Assembly (NCBI RefSeq): GCF_000423565.1
Contig: NZ_KE384038.1
Location: 298,974 to 362,973, forward strand
Length of the DNA: 64,000 nucleotides
Reading direction: 5' to 3'
Origin: Runella zeae DSM 19591
Lineage (GTDB): Bacteria; Bacteroidota; Bacteroidia; Cytophagales; Spirosomataceae
The position numbers were made by a program, and so were the translations under genes. The notes beneath the pieces were generated by a model, which saw nothing but the letters and a program-made list of their open reading frames with translations, ran no database searches and was not told the DNA's origin. Positions 34,429 through 43,907 of the stretch are shown here, one piece after another. The stretch's first letter is position 1, and the number at the start of each line of letters is the position of its first letter.

Positions 34429-34605
34429 ATGAAAAAAGCATTCGCATTCTTGTTCGTAGCTGGTATGGTAACTTTAGCTGCTTGTGGCGGTAAAACTGAA
34501 GAAGCTGCTACTACTGATACTACTACTGTAACTGTTGATACTACAGCTTCAGTTGATACTACTGCTGTTGATACTACTGCTGCTGATACTTCAGCTGCTC
34601 AATAA
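34429..34605 (+). CDS. Small Thr/Asp-repeat lipoprotein
   Basis: 58 residues (MKKAFAFLFVAGMVTLAACG). A lipoprotein signal with lipobox LAAC puts the mature N-terminus at Cys19. The mature part is only about 40 residues and consists of repeats such as VDTTA and ADTS, with no Cys or aromatic residues. It probably sits on a membrane as an unstructured acidic tail. A consensus promoter and a perfect terminator frame it as a single-gene, strongly expressed unit. Function unknown. Confidence 0.85.
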   Translation: MKKAFAFLFVAGMVTLAACGGKTEEAATTDTTTVTVDTTASVDTTAVDTTAADTSAAQ

Positions 34606-34630
34606 TCATACGCAAAGAGTACAACAAAAG

Positions 34631-34660
34631 AAAAGCCCCGCGAACTATCGCGGGGCTTTT
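34631..34660 (+). terminator. Intrinsic terminator after the small lipoprotein gene
   Basis: AAAAGCCCCGCG and CGCGGGGCTTTT pair perfectly over 12 bp around a 6-nt loop. The GC-rich core and T-run make it a strong terminator. It lies 25 bp after the stop codon and 17 bp before the next gene. Confidence 0.92.
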
Positions 34661-34677
34661 CATGTTTTTAGGTCATT

Positions 34678-35049
34678 ATGAAACCCCTTGCTGACAAAAT
34701 AAGACTTCTACGCCTTGAGCGCGGCTTTTCGCAAGAAAACATGGCTGATTCATTAGGAATCTCCACCACGTCTTATGGTGATATAGAGCGTGGCAAGACG
34801 GATATTACTCTGTCGAGATTGATGCAGATTGCAGAAATCTATGGTATTACCCTTCTTACCTTGCTTGGTGAGGCACCTAGCCTAGAGTTGGAAATCCAGC
34901 ATCTCGAATTAGAAAAATTGAAAATAGAGAACGAAAAGCTACGCCTCGAAAATCAGTATCTGCGCGAAAAACTTGCCACCAGAATCATCGTGGACTTGAT
35001 TCAAGACAAAGACCAAACTTCTCAAGAGCGACGCCGCATCGGTTTTTGA
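34678..35049 (+). CDS. XRE-family HTH regulator with C-terminal coiled coil
   Basis: 123 residues. Residues 1-64 are a Cro/CI-type HTH (KIRLLRLERGFSQENMADSL, GISTTSYGDIERGKTDITLS). Residues about 70-100 form a Leu/Glu/Lys-rich coiled coil (LELEKLKIENEKLRLENQYL) likely to give dimers. No ligand-binding domain. It starts 17 bp after a strong terminator, so it depends on read-through or a promoter inside the upstream unit. Target unknown. Confidence 0.85.
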   Translation: MKPLADKIRLLRLERGFSQENMADSLGISTTSYGDIERGKTDITLSRLMQIAEIYGITLLTLLGEAPSLELEIQHLELEKLKIENEKLRLENQYLREKLATRIIVDLIQDKDQTSQERRRIGF

Positions 35050-35137
35050 AAAACTAGGTACTCTTTTAGGCTAAACATCTGTAGATTTAAAGCATTGAGT
35101 CTCTTTGAGAAAGTTGATAAATAATACATAAATTGCA

Positions 35138-35171
35138 TGCCCCTACGTTTGTTCACGTTGGGGTATTTTTT
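35138..35171 (+). terminator. Probable terminator between XRE gene and glgE
   Basis: TGCCCC-T-ACG and CGT-T-GGGGTA pair with one T-T mismatch around an 8-nt loop, followed by a run of T. It separates the XRE gene from glgE. Confidence 0.6.
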
Positions 35172-35202
35172 TAGGTTTAGGGTCTAAAATTAAATCATAC
35201 CT

Positions 35203-37179
35203 ATGATGAAGCTTGCCGCTATAAAAGGAAGAAATCGAGTGATTATCGAGCGCGTAACCCCCGAATTAGACGGAGGGCGTTTTTTTATTAAATCTGTACC
35301 TCAAGAAACCATCCCCGTCAAAGCCGACATTTTTTGCGATGGTCATGATAAAACAGCTGCTCGACTTCTTTACAAACATCAATCCGAAAATAAATGGAGT
35401 GAGGTACCGATGCGCCTCATCAATAATGACCGCTGGCAGGCGGAGTTTATTGCCCAAAAAGAAGGCTTTTATCATTATACTATCGAAGCTTGGGTAGATC
35501 ATTTGGCGTCTTGGGAGCATGAGATTACGCTCAAAATTAGGGATGCCCAGCATGTAAGTAGTGAACTGCTCGTAGGGGCTAATTTGCTTGAGAAGGCCGC
35601 CGCTCACGCACCCCAAGAAGATAAAAAGGCAATTTTAGAAGTAGTAAAGATATTTCGGGATGAAAGCCGCTACGATGATGCCGTTGTCAATGCTATCAGC
35701 GAGCGATTGGTAAAATGGATTGATTTGTATCCCATTCGCGAAAATGTGAGCCGCTATCATGAGCTCAAGCTTTGGGTAGACCGCCCCAAAGCTGGTTTTT
35801 CTACTTGGTATTCTATGTTTCCTCGCTCTGCATCCAAAGAACCCGGTCAGCATGGTACTTTTCGAGATGTGATAGATTTACTACCCCGTATTCAACGTAT
35901 GGGTTTTGATGTGCTTTATTTGACTCCTATTCACCCTATTGGAAATCAGTTTCGAAAAGGAAAAAACAACAACGTGCTATGTCAGCCCGGAGAGCCGGGG
36001 GTGCCTTATGGGATTGGTTCTGAATTGGGAGGGCATGATGCTATTCATCCTGAATTGGGTACCTTAGAGGATTTTAAGGCGTTGATTGAAGCTTGTAAAG
36101 CTCATGGTATGGAAATTGCGATGGATTTGGCCCTACAGTGTTCGCCCGACCACCCCTGGGCTAAAGAGCATCCTGAATGGTTCAAAATTCGGCCTGATGG
36201 CACTATTCAATATGCCGAAAATCCCCCCAAAAAATACCAAGATATTTATCCTATTAATTTTGAAACCGAAGCTTGGCAGAGCTTGTGGGAAGAACTTAAA
36301 CGCATCATTTTCCTGTGGGCCGAGTGGGGTGTGCGCATCATTCGGGTAGACAATCCTCACACCAAAGCCTTTGCGTTTTGGGAGTGGGTCATTGCCGAAA
36401 CCAAGCAAACGTATCCAGATATGTTGTTTTTGGCCGAGGCTTTTACGCGACCCAAAGTCATGCAGCAGCTTGCCAAAGGAGGATATAGCCAATCTTATAC
36501 TTATTTTACTTGGCGCAATACCAAAGCGGAGCTGACAGAGTACATGACGGAGCTGACGCAGGAAGAAATGCGCTATTATTTTAGACCTAATTTTTGGCCT
36601 AATACCCACGACATCAATCCACCATTTCTCCAAACAGGACATGAGCCTAACTTCTTGATTCGCTACTTTTTAGCCGCTACGCTGTCTTCTAATTATGGTA
36701 TCTTTGGACCAACGTTTGAATACATGGTGCACGAAGCATTTCCGGGAAAAGAAGAATATTGGAACTCCGAAAAATATGAAATCAAACATTGGGATTGGGA
36801 GCAAACCAATAAACTTACTTACGTAATTACGCAAGTGAATCGCGCCCGAAAAGAGAATGTGGCATTGCAGCATACCAACAATATCACTTTTTGTGAGGTT
36901 TATGATGAGCAGCTTATGGCTTACCTCAAGATTCAGGGCGACAATCAAATCCTGTGCGTCGTGAATTTAGATGGATACAATCGCCGGGGTCACATGATTA
37001 AGATTCCTATCCAAAAAATAGATAAAGCAGGTTGGGAAGAATACATCGTACATGATTTGCTGACAGACTCCAAATATGTATGGAAAGGCGAACTCAACTA
37101 TGTCGAATTGGACCCCTATTTCTTACCTTTTCATTTGTTTAGAATTGAAGAAGTGGTATCAAAGGAGGTTGGCGTTTAG
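35203..37179 (+). CDS. glgE: Alpha-1,4-glucan:maltose-1-phosphate maltosyltransferase
   Basis: 658 residues, the usual GlgE length. N-terminal DUF3416-type beta domain (about 10-120), then a GH13 catalytic barrel with nucleophile Asp383 (RIIRVDNPHTK) and acid/base Glu412 (LAEAFTRP), and C-terminal beta domain. Other GlgE signatures: FSTWYSMFPRS, YLTPIHPIGNQFRKGKNN, MDLALQCSPDHPW. It extends alpha-1,4-glucans from maltose-1-phosphate. Two ATGs (35203, 35206) are possible starts. The TreS/Pep2 partners that make maltose-1-phosphate are not in this window. Confidence 0.93.
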   Translation: MMKLAAIKGRNRVIIERVTPELDGGRFFIKSVPQETIPVKADIFCDGHDKTAARLLYKHQSENKWSEVPMRLINNDRWQAEFIAQKEGFYHYTIEAWVDHLASWEHEITLKIRDAQHVSSELLVGANLLEKAAAHAPQEDKKAILEVVKIFRDESRYDDAVVNAISERLVKWIDLYPIRENVSRYHELKLWVDRPKAGFSTWYSMFPRSASKEPGQHGTFRDVIDLLPRIQRMGFDVLYLTPIHPIGNQFRKGKNNNVLCQPGEPGVPYGIGSELGGHDAIHPELGTLEDFKALIEACKAHGMEIAMDLALQCSPDHPWAKEHPEWFKIRPDGTIQYAENPPKKYQDIYPINFETEAWQSLWEELKRIIFLWAEWGVRIIRVDNPHTKAFAFWEWVIAETKQTYPDMLFLAEAFTRPKVMQQLAKGGYSQSYTYFTWRNTKAELTEYMTELTQEEMRYYFRPNFWPNTHDINPPFLQTGHEPNFLIRYFLAATLSSNYGIFGPTFEYMVHEAFPGKEEYWNSEKYEIKHWDWEQTNKLTYVITQVNRARKENVALQHTNNITFCEVYDEQLMAYLKIQGDNQILCVVNLDGYNRRGHMIKIPIQKIDKAGWEEYIVHDLLTDSKYVWKGELNYVELDPYFLPFHLFRIEEVVSKEVGV

Positions 37180-37191
37180 CCAACCTTTTTT
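37161..37191 (+). terminator. Terminator overlapping the glgE stop codon
   Basis: AGGTTGGC and GCCAACCT pair around GTTTA, extended by GGA/AAA with a T-run. The glgE TAG (37177-37179) lies in loop and stem. Confidence 0.85.
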
Positions 37192-37197
37192 ATGTGT

Positions 37198-37422
37198 TTA
37201 CCATCCCAAAATCTCAACCGCTGCATACAGCACTAGCACAATACCCAGACTTGTGAGACCATACATGATACCATTAAAAGAAGTATCGTGCATATATAAA
37301 ATGTATTGAATCAAAAAACCAAGTCCAAGGGTTGCTACTCCCACTCCTCCCACAATCAGCCCCCTTTGGCGCCTTTTGGCAAAATGTGTCTCTTTCTCTT
37401 CGGTAGAATTTGGTTGATTCAT
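37198..37422 (-). CDS. Small two-helix membrane protein
   Basis: 74 residues: a charged N-terminus (about 20 residues with KRRQRG), then two transmembrane helices (GLIVGGVGVATLGLGFLIQY and GIMYGLTSLGIVLVLYAAVE). No family I recognise. It has a promoter-like sequence of its own 24 bp upstream and is convergent with glgE. Likely real because of the amphipathic layout and promoter. Confidence 0.65.
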   Translation of the reverse strand: MNQPNSTEEKETHFAKRRQRGLIVGGVGVATLGLGFLIQYILYMHDTSFNGIMYGLTSLGIVLVLYAAVEILGW

Positions 37423-37445
37423 TGCATGAAAAGGTTTAGAAAAAT

Positions 37446-37476
37446 CAAATTAAATCTTTTTATAGTTCAAATCAAA
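37446..37476 (-). promoter_or_regulatory. Promoter of the small membrane protein gene
   Basis: On the minus strand TTTG (37476-37473), 19 bp, TTAATTTG (37453-37446). One mismatch in the -7 box (TT for TA); spacing is exact. Confidence 0.55.
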
Positions 37477-37532
37477 TGATTTTTATCAACCCTCACAACC
37501 ACATTTAGCGCACTGTAAGTTATAAAATCGGC

Positions 37533-38732
37533 TCAATGATGAGATAAATTCAGTGTTTGAACCCAATCCATGGCTCGTGCTATAACCTCCTCATCAAAAG
37601 CCTCTACGTATTGACTCAAAAAACCGGGCCGCTCGATGCTGAGATTTTTACTAAACACATGGTTGTGAAAAATCAATATCGGAAAATTGGAAAGAGGAAA
37701 AAACTGCAAACCTGTCCCATTATAAAAAAATGAAACTGTAGGGCAGTAAATAGAACACAAATGTGCTGGTAATGATTCTAAAGTGAAAGCAATCGCCGCT
37801 TTTTGGGATAGTGCTGCTAGTTCGTTGAGGTTTAGTTGGGCTACTGCGTCATATACCCGCTCTTCGTATGTCGGATAAGCCATTTTTATTTGCTGAAGCA
37901 GTTCTTTGGTTTGATTTTGCTGCCCACATCCAATCAGCAGCCCTTGTTGTTGATGAAGAACTTTGCCAGCAAGTTCAATCCAAAAATCATTAGGGAGAAA
38001 TCGACTAGCCGCGCCACTTTCGGGGCACAAGAGGATATAAGGCTGTGCTTGGTTCAAAAATGGGAGTTTTTGAGCCAAAGTTTGAGAGGCTTTTTCGGGA
38101 AAGTTGAAGTAAGGATTTATATCTGCCAAAGTGGCTTTGACGCCTACTGCCCCCAAAACATCTAATAGTAACTCTAAATGATGAAACTCTCGATCAGGTA
38201 AAAAAAACTCTTCATCTAGCAGTCCTCCTAATCCACGCGTACCAAAACCTACGGCTTTTTGAACTTGGAGAAAAGGCAACAAAAACAAAAACGGAGAATC
38301 AGAAAATCTTAAATCAATAAAAACACTATAAGTCTCGTTTTTTAGAGACTTGATAGCGGTACGAGTCGTACGGATGTGATCGCGCCACTTAGCGATTTTA
38401 CTGATGTTGCGTCGATTGGTAGTGGCATGGTTGAGATGAATAATCCTTCGGATGCAGGGATTGTTCACTAAAATAGGATCGCACCAGTCACCTACAACTA
38501 CGTCGATGCTACATTCGGGGTATGTTTTTTGAATAAGCGGAAAAAGATACGACATCGTGAGCGCATCTCCCAAGTGCCCCGACATAAGTATTAAAAACCG
38601 AGGAGATTCAACTTTGGGCCGAGCGCGTCGTTTATAGAAAAATTGAGCATAAATGTCCACCAATAAATCCATCAGCCAAAGCGGATAGCTTAAACGGCGA
38701 GGGGCACAGTACTTACGAGATTTACCAATCAT
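37533..38732 (-). CDS. Glycosyltransferase family 9 protein (heptosyltransferase-like)
   Basis: 399 residues with two Rossmann halves. Visible: FLILMSGHLGDALTMSYLFP at the start of the N-terminal domain (GT9 motif GxxGDxL) and ILLCPESGAASRFLPNDFW opening the donor-binding half. GT9 enzymes add heptose or related sugars to lipopolysaccharide core from the cytoplasmic side. It is a clear paralogue of the GT9 gene at 39901-41103 (GFGTRGLGGLLDEEF against GFSRRGLGGLLDKEF), placed divergently 340 bp away. Confidence 0.85.
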   Translation of the reverse strand: MIGKSRKYCAPRRLSYPLWLMDLLVDIYAQFFYKRRARPKVESPRFLILMSGHLGDALTMSYLFPLIQKTYPECSIDVVVGDWCDPILVNNPCIRRIIHLNHATTNRRNISKIAKWRDHIRTTRTAIKSLKNETYSVFIDLRFSDSPFLFLLPFLQVQKAVGFGTRGLGGLLDEEFFLPDREFHHLELLLDVLGAVGVKATLADINPYFNFPEKASQTLAQKLPFLNQAQPYILLCPESGAASRFLPNDFWIELAGKVLHQQQGLLIGCGQQNQTKELLQQIKMAYPTYEERVYDAVAQLNLNELAALSQKAAIAFTLESLPAHLCSIYCPTVSFFYNGTGLQFFPLSNFPILIFHNHVFSKNLSIERPGFLSQYVEAFDEEVIARAMDWVQTLNLSHH

Positions 38733-39073
38733 TGCTTTTAAAAACGCACCAAGGCGTTTGTGATAAATTTATGTATAAATAAAATCTGCTGGCATCATAC
38801 GGACTTCAAATTAGAGGAAATCAACCGCAGCGTAAAATTAGTAATAGGGTAAATATATCATGATAGAAAGATAGAAAACCTTGAAAGTGTAAGTGTATAT
38901 TTCTTCTAAAGTACGGCCATACATACTAGTGTTCTATCTAAGACATAAGATGTTATAGCAAGCTATGTCACAGAGTCAAAGGTATTTTTTTGTACCTTTG
39001 TCAGACATCCTAAGCACAAGAGTTTTTATATTATTACTGTTGTGATAAAACTCTACCATTTTGACAAGAAATT
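38733..39073. promoter_or_regulatory. Divergent intergenic region with a plus-strand -7 element
   Basis: 341 bp without a gene. A TACCTTTG at 38993-39000 matches the Bacteroidota -7 box and lies about 75 bp before the DUF5672 gene; a -33 TTTG at the usual spacing is absent. An AT-rich stretch lies near the minus-strand GT9 start. I see no RNA gene or mobile element here. Confidence 0.5.
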
Positions 39074-39904
39074 ATGCCATTAGCAGCTGTTATTATTCCA
39101 ATTTACAAAAATACACTATCAACGTTTGAAAAAGTATCTTTAGAACAATGCGTGAAAGTACTAGGCAAACATCCTTTGATAGTGATTAAACCAATCTCAT
39201 TGGATATCACAAATATAGAAAAACAGTACCCTCAACTAAGCGTTGAAACTTTCGACGATAGTTATTTTAAGTCTGTTCATACCTATAATCGTTTGATGTT
39301 AGCTCCAGAATTTTATCAACGTTTTCTGGATTATAAGTATATGTTGATATATCAGTTAGATGCATTTGTGTTTAAGGATGAGTTGGTATATTGGTGCAAT
39401 AAGGGGTATGACTATATTGGCGCACCTTGGCGGATAGAGCGGGAGTTTTCGTCGGGTTGGGATTATGCTTATTTTTTATTGAAAAAGAAATTGGCGATTT
39501 GGCTACAATTGAGCAGCAAAAATGAGATGAATGAGGTAATTCCTTATGATGTAGTGTTGAAGTTTAGTGTGGGTAATGGGGGCTTTTCGCTTCGCAAAAC
39601 CCAGAAGCTATTGGATATAGTACTAGCACATCAATCCAAAATCGAAGAGTACCTTTCTCATTCTAGCAATTTTTATAACGAGGATATGTTCTTTTGTATC
39701 GAAATGAATAGATATTATCCTCGTTTGCGGATTCCTGATTGGCGCACAGCTCTTCGTTTTTCGGCGGAGCATTTACCCCAAAAAGCCGTTAAACTCAACG
39801 GCGGCTTACCTTTTGGGTGCCATGCGTGGGATATTTATGAGACAGAATTTTGGAAAAAAGAAATAGCCAAGTTTGGCTATGAGTTGAGTGAAAAAACAAT
39901 ATGA
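39074..39904 (+). CDS. DUF5672-family protein (glycosyltransferase-like)
   Basis: 276 residues. Visible: AAVIIPIYKN at the N-terminus, YMLIYQLDAFVFKDELVYWC (a DxD-like acidic site), DYIGAPWR and SVGNGGFSLRK. These fit the DUF5672 family, which has features of A-fold glycosyltransferases. It overlaps the following GT9 gene by ATGA, so both probably act on the same glycan. Substrate unknown. Confidence 0.8.
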   Translation: MPLAAVIIPIYKNTLSTFEKVSLEQCVKVLGKHPLIVIKPISLDITNIEKQYPQLSVETFDDSYFKSVHTYNRLMLAPEFYQRFLDYKYMLIYQLDAFVFKDELVYWCNKGYDYIGAPWRIEREFSSGWDYAYFLLKKKLAIWLQLSSKNEMNEVIPYDVVLKFSVGNGGFSLRKTQKLLDIVLAHQSKIEEYLSHSSNFYNEDMFFCIEMNRYYPRLRIPDWRTALRFSAEHLPQKAVKLNGGLPFGCHAWDIYETEFWKKEIAKFGYELSEKTI

Positions 39905-41103
39905 AGTTTTTAAAACGCAAATACTCTGGTACCCCCCGTGAAACCCTGCCTATGAGGGTTATTGATTTTTTTGTAGATTTATATTCAATGGTTTTCTACA
40001 AACGTCGGAAACTAACAGACGTGTCAGTAGATGCTCCGAAAATTCTGATTGCTTCGTTGGGGCATCTAGGAGACGCTCTTACGACTACTTATATATTCCC
40101 AATCATTAAGGCAAAATATCCCAAGGCTCAGATTGATTTGTTGGCTCCTAAATGGTGTCAAGCTATCAATCAGATTAATCCTTATATCAATCAGCTAATT
40201 ACGTTAAATCACTTCCAGACAAACCGCCAAAATATTTCATTTTGGGCCAAGGTAGTTGATCATTACCGGAGTTTCAAAGAAGCGCTTCCCTTACTAAGGG
40301 CTTCAGAATATGATTATTATATCGATCTTAGGTATTCTAATGCCGTTGCTCATTTTATTTTACCGTTTATTAAAGTAAAAAAAGCCTATGGATTTAGTCG
40401 GCGTGGATTAGGGGGTTTGCTTGACAAAGAGTTTGAACTTCCCACTGCTGAGTTTCATCATTTTGATATGTACCTGATGCTCTTGAAAGAAATTGGAGTA
40501 GAGGGCGACTTGGCGTCGGTAAAACCTTATTTGTATTTGCCCGCAGACCTAACACTCCATAATGTCTTACAAAAAATCCCGTCTATTGGCAGTGATTATT
40601 GTTTGGTATTTCCTGAGTCGGGTCATCCGCAGCGGCAACTATCCTCGGCGTATTGGGCTCAAATGCTGACCAAAATCCTAGAAGAAAAGCCGCTGTCGAT
40701 TGTATTTTGTGGACAAACTAGTTTTTCGGCCCAAATCATCTCCCAAATCAATACGGCTTATGCTAGCTATTTGATTGATTCTTCTTCTCAGATTAATATT
40801 TATGAGATTGCGGTTTTGGCTAAGAGTGCTTCTTTTGCCATTACCTTGGATTCGTTTCCTGAGCATCTTTGTTGCGTTTTTTGTCCTACTTTCACTTTTT
40901 ACAAAAGCGCAGGTTATCCCTTCTTTCCTATTGCCAATTTTCCGGTGTATTTGAAACACAATCACATACGTAGTGCTGGTCTAAAATTTGATCGTTCCAA
41001 TGTGTTGGTGGAGTACGTTGAGCCACTCGAAACTTTGGAAGTCCAATCAAAAGTAGTGGGGCAAATTCAAACCATCTTAAAGTCTTCGGTAAGTGAAGCA
41101 TAA
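39901..41103 (+). CDS. Glycosyltransferase family 9 protein (heptosyltransferase-like)
   Basis: 400 residues, start overlapping the DUF5672 gene stop (ATGA). GT9 features: KILIASLGHLGDALTTTYIF near residue 45 and CLVFPESGHPQRQLSSAYW at the donor-site half. Paralogous to the gene at 37533-38732 over its whole length. Likely adds a sugar to lipopolysaccharide or another surface glycan. Confidence 0.85.
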   Translation: MKFLKRKYSGTPRETLPMRVIDFFVDLYSMVFYKRRKLTDVSVDAPKILIASLGHLGDALTTTYIFPIIKAKYPKAQIDLLAPKWCQAINQINPYINQLITLNHFQTNRQNISFWAKVVDHYRSFKEALPLLRASEYDYYIDLRYSNAVAHFILPFIKVKKAYGFSRRGLGGLLDKEFELPTAEFHHFDMYLMLLKEIGVEGDLASVKPYLYLPADLTLHNVLQKIPSIGSDYCLVFPESGHPQRQLSSAYWAQMLTKILEEKPLSIVFCGQTSFSAQIISQINTAYASYLIDSSSQINIYEIAVLAKSASFAITLDSFPEHLCCVFCPTFTFYKSAGYPFFPIANFPVYLKHNHIRSAGLKFDRSNVLVEYVEPLETLEVQSKVVGQIQTILKSSVSEA

Positions 41104-41234
41104 AAAGAGGGCTAAGATTAGTAGAATTTTGAGATGATAGGGGTTGAAATCTTTTAAAAACCCAAAGAATTTGCCGCAATTGGCCGTTTTTTCTCCAAAA
41201 TGTATAATTATTAGTAGAAAAAAGCTGTTCGGCC

Positions 41235-41265
41235 TCTGAATTGTCATTTTTATAATCTATTTTTG
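41235..41265 (+). promoter_or_regulatory. Probable promoter of atpA
   Basis: TCTG at 41235-41238 (one mismatch to TTTG), 19 bp, TATTTTTG at 41258-41265 (full TAnnTTTG match), 39 bp before the atpA ATG. Confidence 0.65.
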
Positions 41266-41304
41266 CGGCAAATTTATGAATCACTATAAACTTAACAACA
41301 TAAT

Positions 41305-42882
41305 ATGGTAGCTGTAAGACCGGATGAGGTTTCGGCGATACTTCGGGAGCAATTGGCCGGTGCTAAGACCGAAGCTCAACTCGAAGAAGTAGGTACAGTG
41401 CTGCAAGTAGGTGACGGGGTAGCTCGTATCTACGGCTTAACAAAAGTACAAGCAGGGGAATTGCTCGTTTTTGAAAATGGCTTAAAGGCACTCGCACTTA
41501 ACCTCGAGGAAGACAATGTCGGAGCGGTATTGCTCGGGGAGTCAACCGAAATCAAAGAAGGTGATACCGTAAAACGTACTGGCGAAATCGCTTCTGTAAA
41601 AGTAGGCGAGGGAATCGTAGGACGTGTAGTAAACACATTGGCTGAGCCTATCGATGGTGCAGGCCCAATCTTAGGCGAAACCTTTGAAATGCCACTTGAG
41701 CGTAAAGCGCCAGGGGTAATTTATCGCCAGCCTGTGACTGAGCCTCTTCAGACAGGTATCAAAGCTATCGATGCCATGATTCCTATCGGGCGTGGCCAAC
41801 GCGAGCTTGTGATTGGTGATCGCCAAACTGGAAAAACGGCCGTTTGTATTGATACCATTATCAACCAAAAAGAGTTTTTCGACAAAGGAGAGCCAGTATA
41901 TTGTATTTATGTAGCCTGTGGTCAAAAAGCCTCAACCGTAAAGCAAGTAGAAGCTACTCTTCGCAGATATGGCGCGATGGACTACACCGTTATCGTGTCT
42001 GCTGCTGCATCTGACCCATCTCCAATGCAATTCTTCGCCCCGTTTACAGGTGCGGCTATTGGTGAGTATTTCCGTGATACGGGTCGCCCTGCTTTGGTAA
42101 TTTACGATGATTTGTCAAAACAAGCCGTAGCTTATCGTGAAGTATCTCTACTCCTTCGCCGTCCTCCAGGACGTGAAGCTTATCCTGGAGACGTATTTTA
42201 CCTCCACAGCCGTTTGTTGGAGCGTGCGGCCAAAGTAACTTCGTCTGACGAAATCGCTAAAAATATGAATGACTTGCCACCTTCGTTGAAAGACAAAGTA
42301 AAAGGTGGTGGTTCATTGACCGCTCTTCCAATCATTGAAACCCAAGCGGGTGACGTTTCGGCTTATATTCCTACCAACGTAATCTCGATTACTGACGGTC
42401 AGATATTCCTTGAGTCAAATTTGTTTAACTCAGGTATTCGTCCGGCTATCAACGTAGGTATCTCGGTATCACGGGTGGGAGGTAATGCCCAAATCAAATC
42501 GATGAAAAAAGTAGCGGGTACCTTGAAGCTTGACCAAGCTCAATTCCGCGAATTGGAAGCGTTTGCCAAATTTGGTTCTGATCTTGATGCTTCTACCAAG
42601 CTTACCATCGACCGTGGTCGCCGCAACCAGGAGATTTTGAAACAAGGACAATTCTCGCCAGTAAGCGTAGGAGAGCAAGTGGCGATTATCTACGCTTCTA
42701 TCAATGGTGTACTTGATAAAGTAGCTGTATCTAAAGTGAAAGAATTCGAAACCGAATTTATTCATCTATTGAAAGCTGCTCATCCACAAGTATTGACTAG
42801 CCTAGCCGCTGGCAAATTGGATGACGCTGTAACTGATACTATTAAAAAAGTGGGTCGCGAATTGGCCACTAAATACGCATAA
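41305..42882 (+). CDS. atpA: F1F0 ATP synthase subunit alpha
   Basis: 525 residues, typical length. Visible: [13 protein letters not shown] near the N-terminus, P-loop [10 protein letters not shown] near residue 175, [20 protein letters not shown], and the signature [14 protein letters not shown]. Non-catalytic nucleotide-binding subunit of the F1 head. Own promoter; the other F0/F1 genes except atpG are not in the window. Confidence 0.98.
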   Translation: MVAVRPDEVSAILREQLAGAKTEAQLEEVGTVLQVGDGVARIYGLTKVQAGELLVFENGLKALALNLEEDNVGAVLLGESTEIKEGDTVKRTGEIASVKVGEGIVGRVVNTLAEPIDGAGPILGETFEMPLERKAPGVIYRQPVTEPLQTGIKAIDAMIPIGRGQRELVIGDRQTGKTAVCIDTIINQKEFFDKGEPVYCIYVACGQKASTVKQVEATLRRYGAMDYTVIVSAAASDPSPMQFFAPFTGAAIGEYFRDTGRPALVIYDDLSKQAVAYREVSLLLRRPPGREAYPGDVFYLHSRLLERAAKVTSSDEIAKNMNDLPPSLKDKVKGGGSLTALPIIETQAGDVSAYIPTNVISITDGQIFLESNLFNSGIRPAINVGISVSRVGGNAQIKSMKKVAGTLKLDQAQFRELEAFAKFGSDLDASTKLTIDRGRRNQEILKQGQFSPVSVGEQVAIIYASINGVLDKVAVSKVKEFETEFIHLLKAAHPQVLTSLAAGKLDDAVTDTIKKVGRELATKYA

Positions 42883-42891
42883 TCGCCTCGA

Positions 42892-43809
42892 ATGTCGCGC
42901 ATTAAAGAAATCGTTAAGGCTACGCCCCTTATTGGGGACGTAGCCCGATTTATTGGCAAGTACCGCACCCGGGTTCCGGCAGGGCATTTTTATAGTCCTA
43001 TCGTATCGGTTGAAGAAGTACGCAGAAGAGAAAGTCAAATTTATCCCGAACCTCCACGGACGCTCCCCGGTATCGACTTGAGAGAAGAGGCCCAGGTGGA
43101 ATTGATGAAAAATTTTGCAAAATCTTATTACCCTTCGGTTCCGTTTACGGATGAGCCACAAGAGGGTTTCCGGTATTACTTTGTCAATAAATATTTTATT
43201 CACGCTGATGCTACTACGCTTCATTGTATGATGCGGCATTTCCGTCCGCAGCAAATCATTGAAGCGGGGTCTGGGTTTTCATCGGCAGTGATGTTAGATA
43301 CCAACGAACGGTTTCTGAATCAAAGCGTTAAATTCACTTTTATTGAGCCTTATCCTGGCAGGCTGTACTCGCTACTGACACCTGCCGACCATAAGCAGAC
43401 TACTATCTTTGAGAAAACTTTACAAGATATTCCCGTAGAATATTTCGAGCAACTTCAGGCAAATGATATTTTGTTCATTGATTCTACGCACGTCTCCAAA
43501 ACAGGAAGCGATGTGAACTATTTCTTATTTGAAATTTTTCCGCGTCTCAAGCCCGGCGTGATTGTTCACGTACATGATGTGTTTTATCCGTTTGAGTATC
43601 CCAAGGCATGGGTGATTGACGGTAATGGTCGTTTTGGATGGAATGAGGCTTATATATTAAGGGCTTTCCTTATGTACCAAGATAAGTTTGAGATATTGTT
43701 TCACAACGATTTCCTACAGACTTTTCACGCAGATTGGCTTTCCAAACATATGCCTACTTACGCTACACGTGGTCGTGGGTCGAGTATTTGGTTAAAAAAA
43801 GTCAGCTAA
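42892..43809 (+). CDS. Class I SAM-dependent methyltransferase (Methyltransf_24 type) between atpA and atpG
   Basis: 305 residues. The SAM-binding start is QQIIEAGSGFSSAVMLDTNE near residue 125, followed by FTFIEPYPGRL, DILFIDSTHVSKTGSDVNYF and RLKPGVIVHVHDVFYPFEYP, matching Methyltransf_24-like enzymes often seen with glycan or surface biosynthesis. It starts 9 bp after atpA and is followed by atpG 98 bp later, so it is probably co-transcribed. No tie to ATP synthase is evident; it may act on a glycan made by the GT genes just upstream. Confidence 0.82.
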   Translation: MSRIKEIVKATPLIGDVARFIGKYRTRVPAGHFYSPIVSVEEVRRRESQIYPEPPRTLPGIDLREEAQVELMKNFAKSYYPSVPFTDEPQEGFRYYFVNKYFIHADATTLHCMMRHFRPQQIIEAGSGFSSAVMLDTNERFLNQSVKFTFIEPYPGRLYSLLTPADHKQTTIFEKTLQDIPVEYFEQLQANDILFIDSTHVSKTGSDVNYFLFEIFPRLKPGVIVHVHDVFYPFEYPKAWVIDGNGRFGWNEAYILRAFLMYQDKFEILFHNDFLQTFHADWLSKHMPTYATRGRGSSIWLKKVS

Positions 43810-43907
43810 AAAAGTTAATCGTTAATTGTTAATAGGGACTTCCAAATTAACCATTGACATTTAACTATTAACAACAATCTTTCAACGATTAAGATCGTAA
43901 TAACAAA

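Noticed and set aside
36133..36642. 169-codon open frame on the minus strand
   Set aside because: Antisense to the glgE catalytic barrel; no signal, motif or start context.
42802..43254. 150-codon open frame on the minus strand
   Set aside because: Antisense to the end of atpA and start of the methyltransferase, both of which are secure.
43826..43874. TTGTTAATAG/CTATTAACAA inverted repeat between methyltransferase and atpG as a terminator
   Set aside because: The loop is 29 nt, the stem is AT-rich and no T-run follows; a terminator just before atpG would also make little sense.
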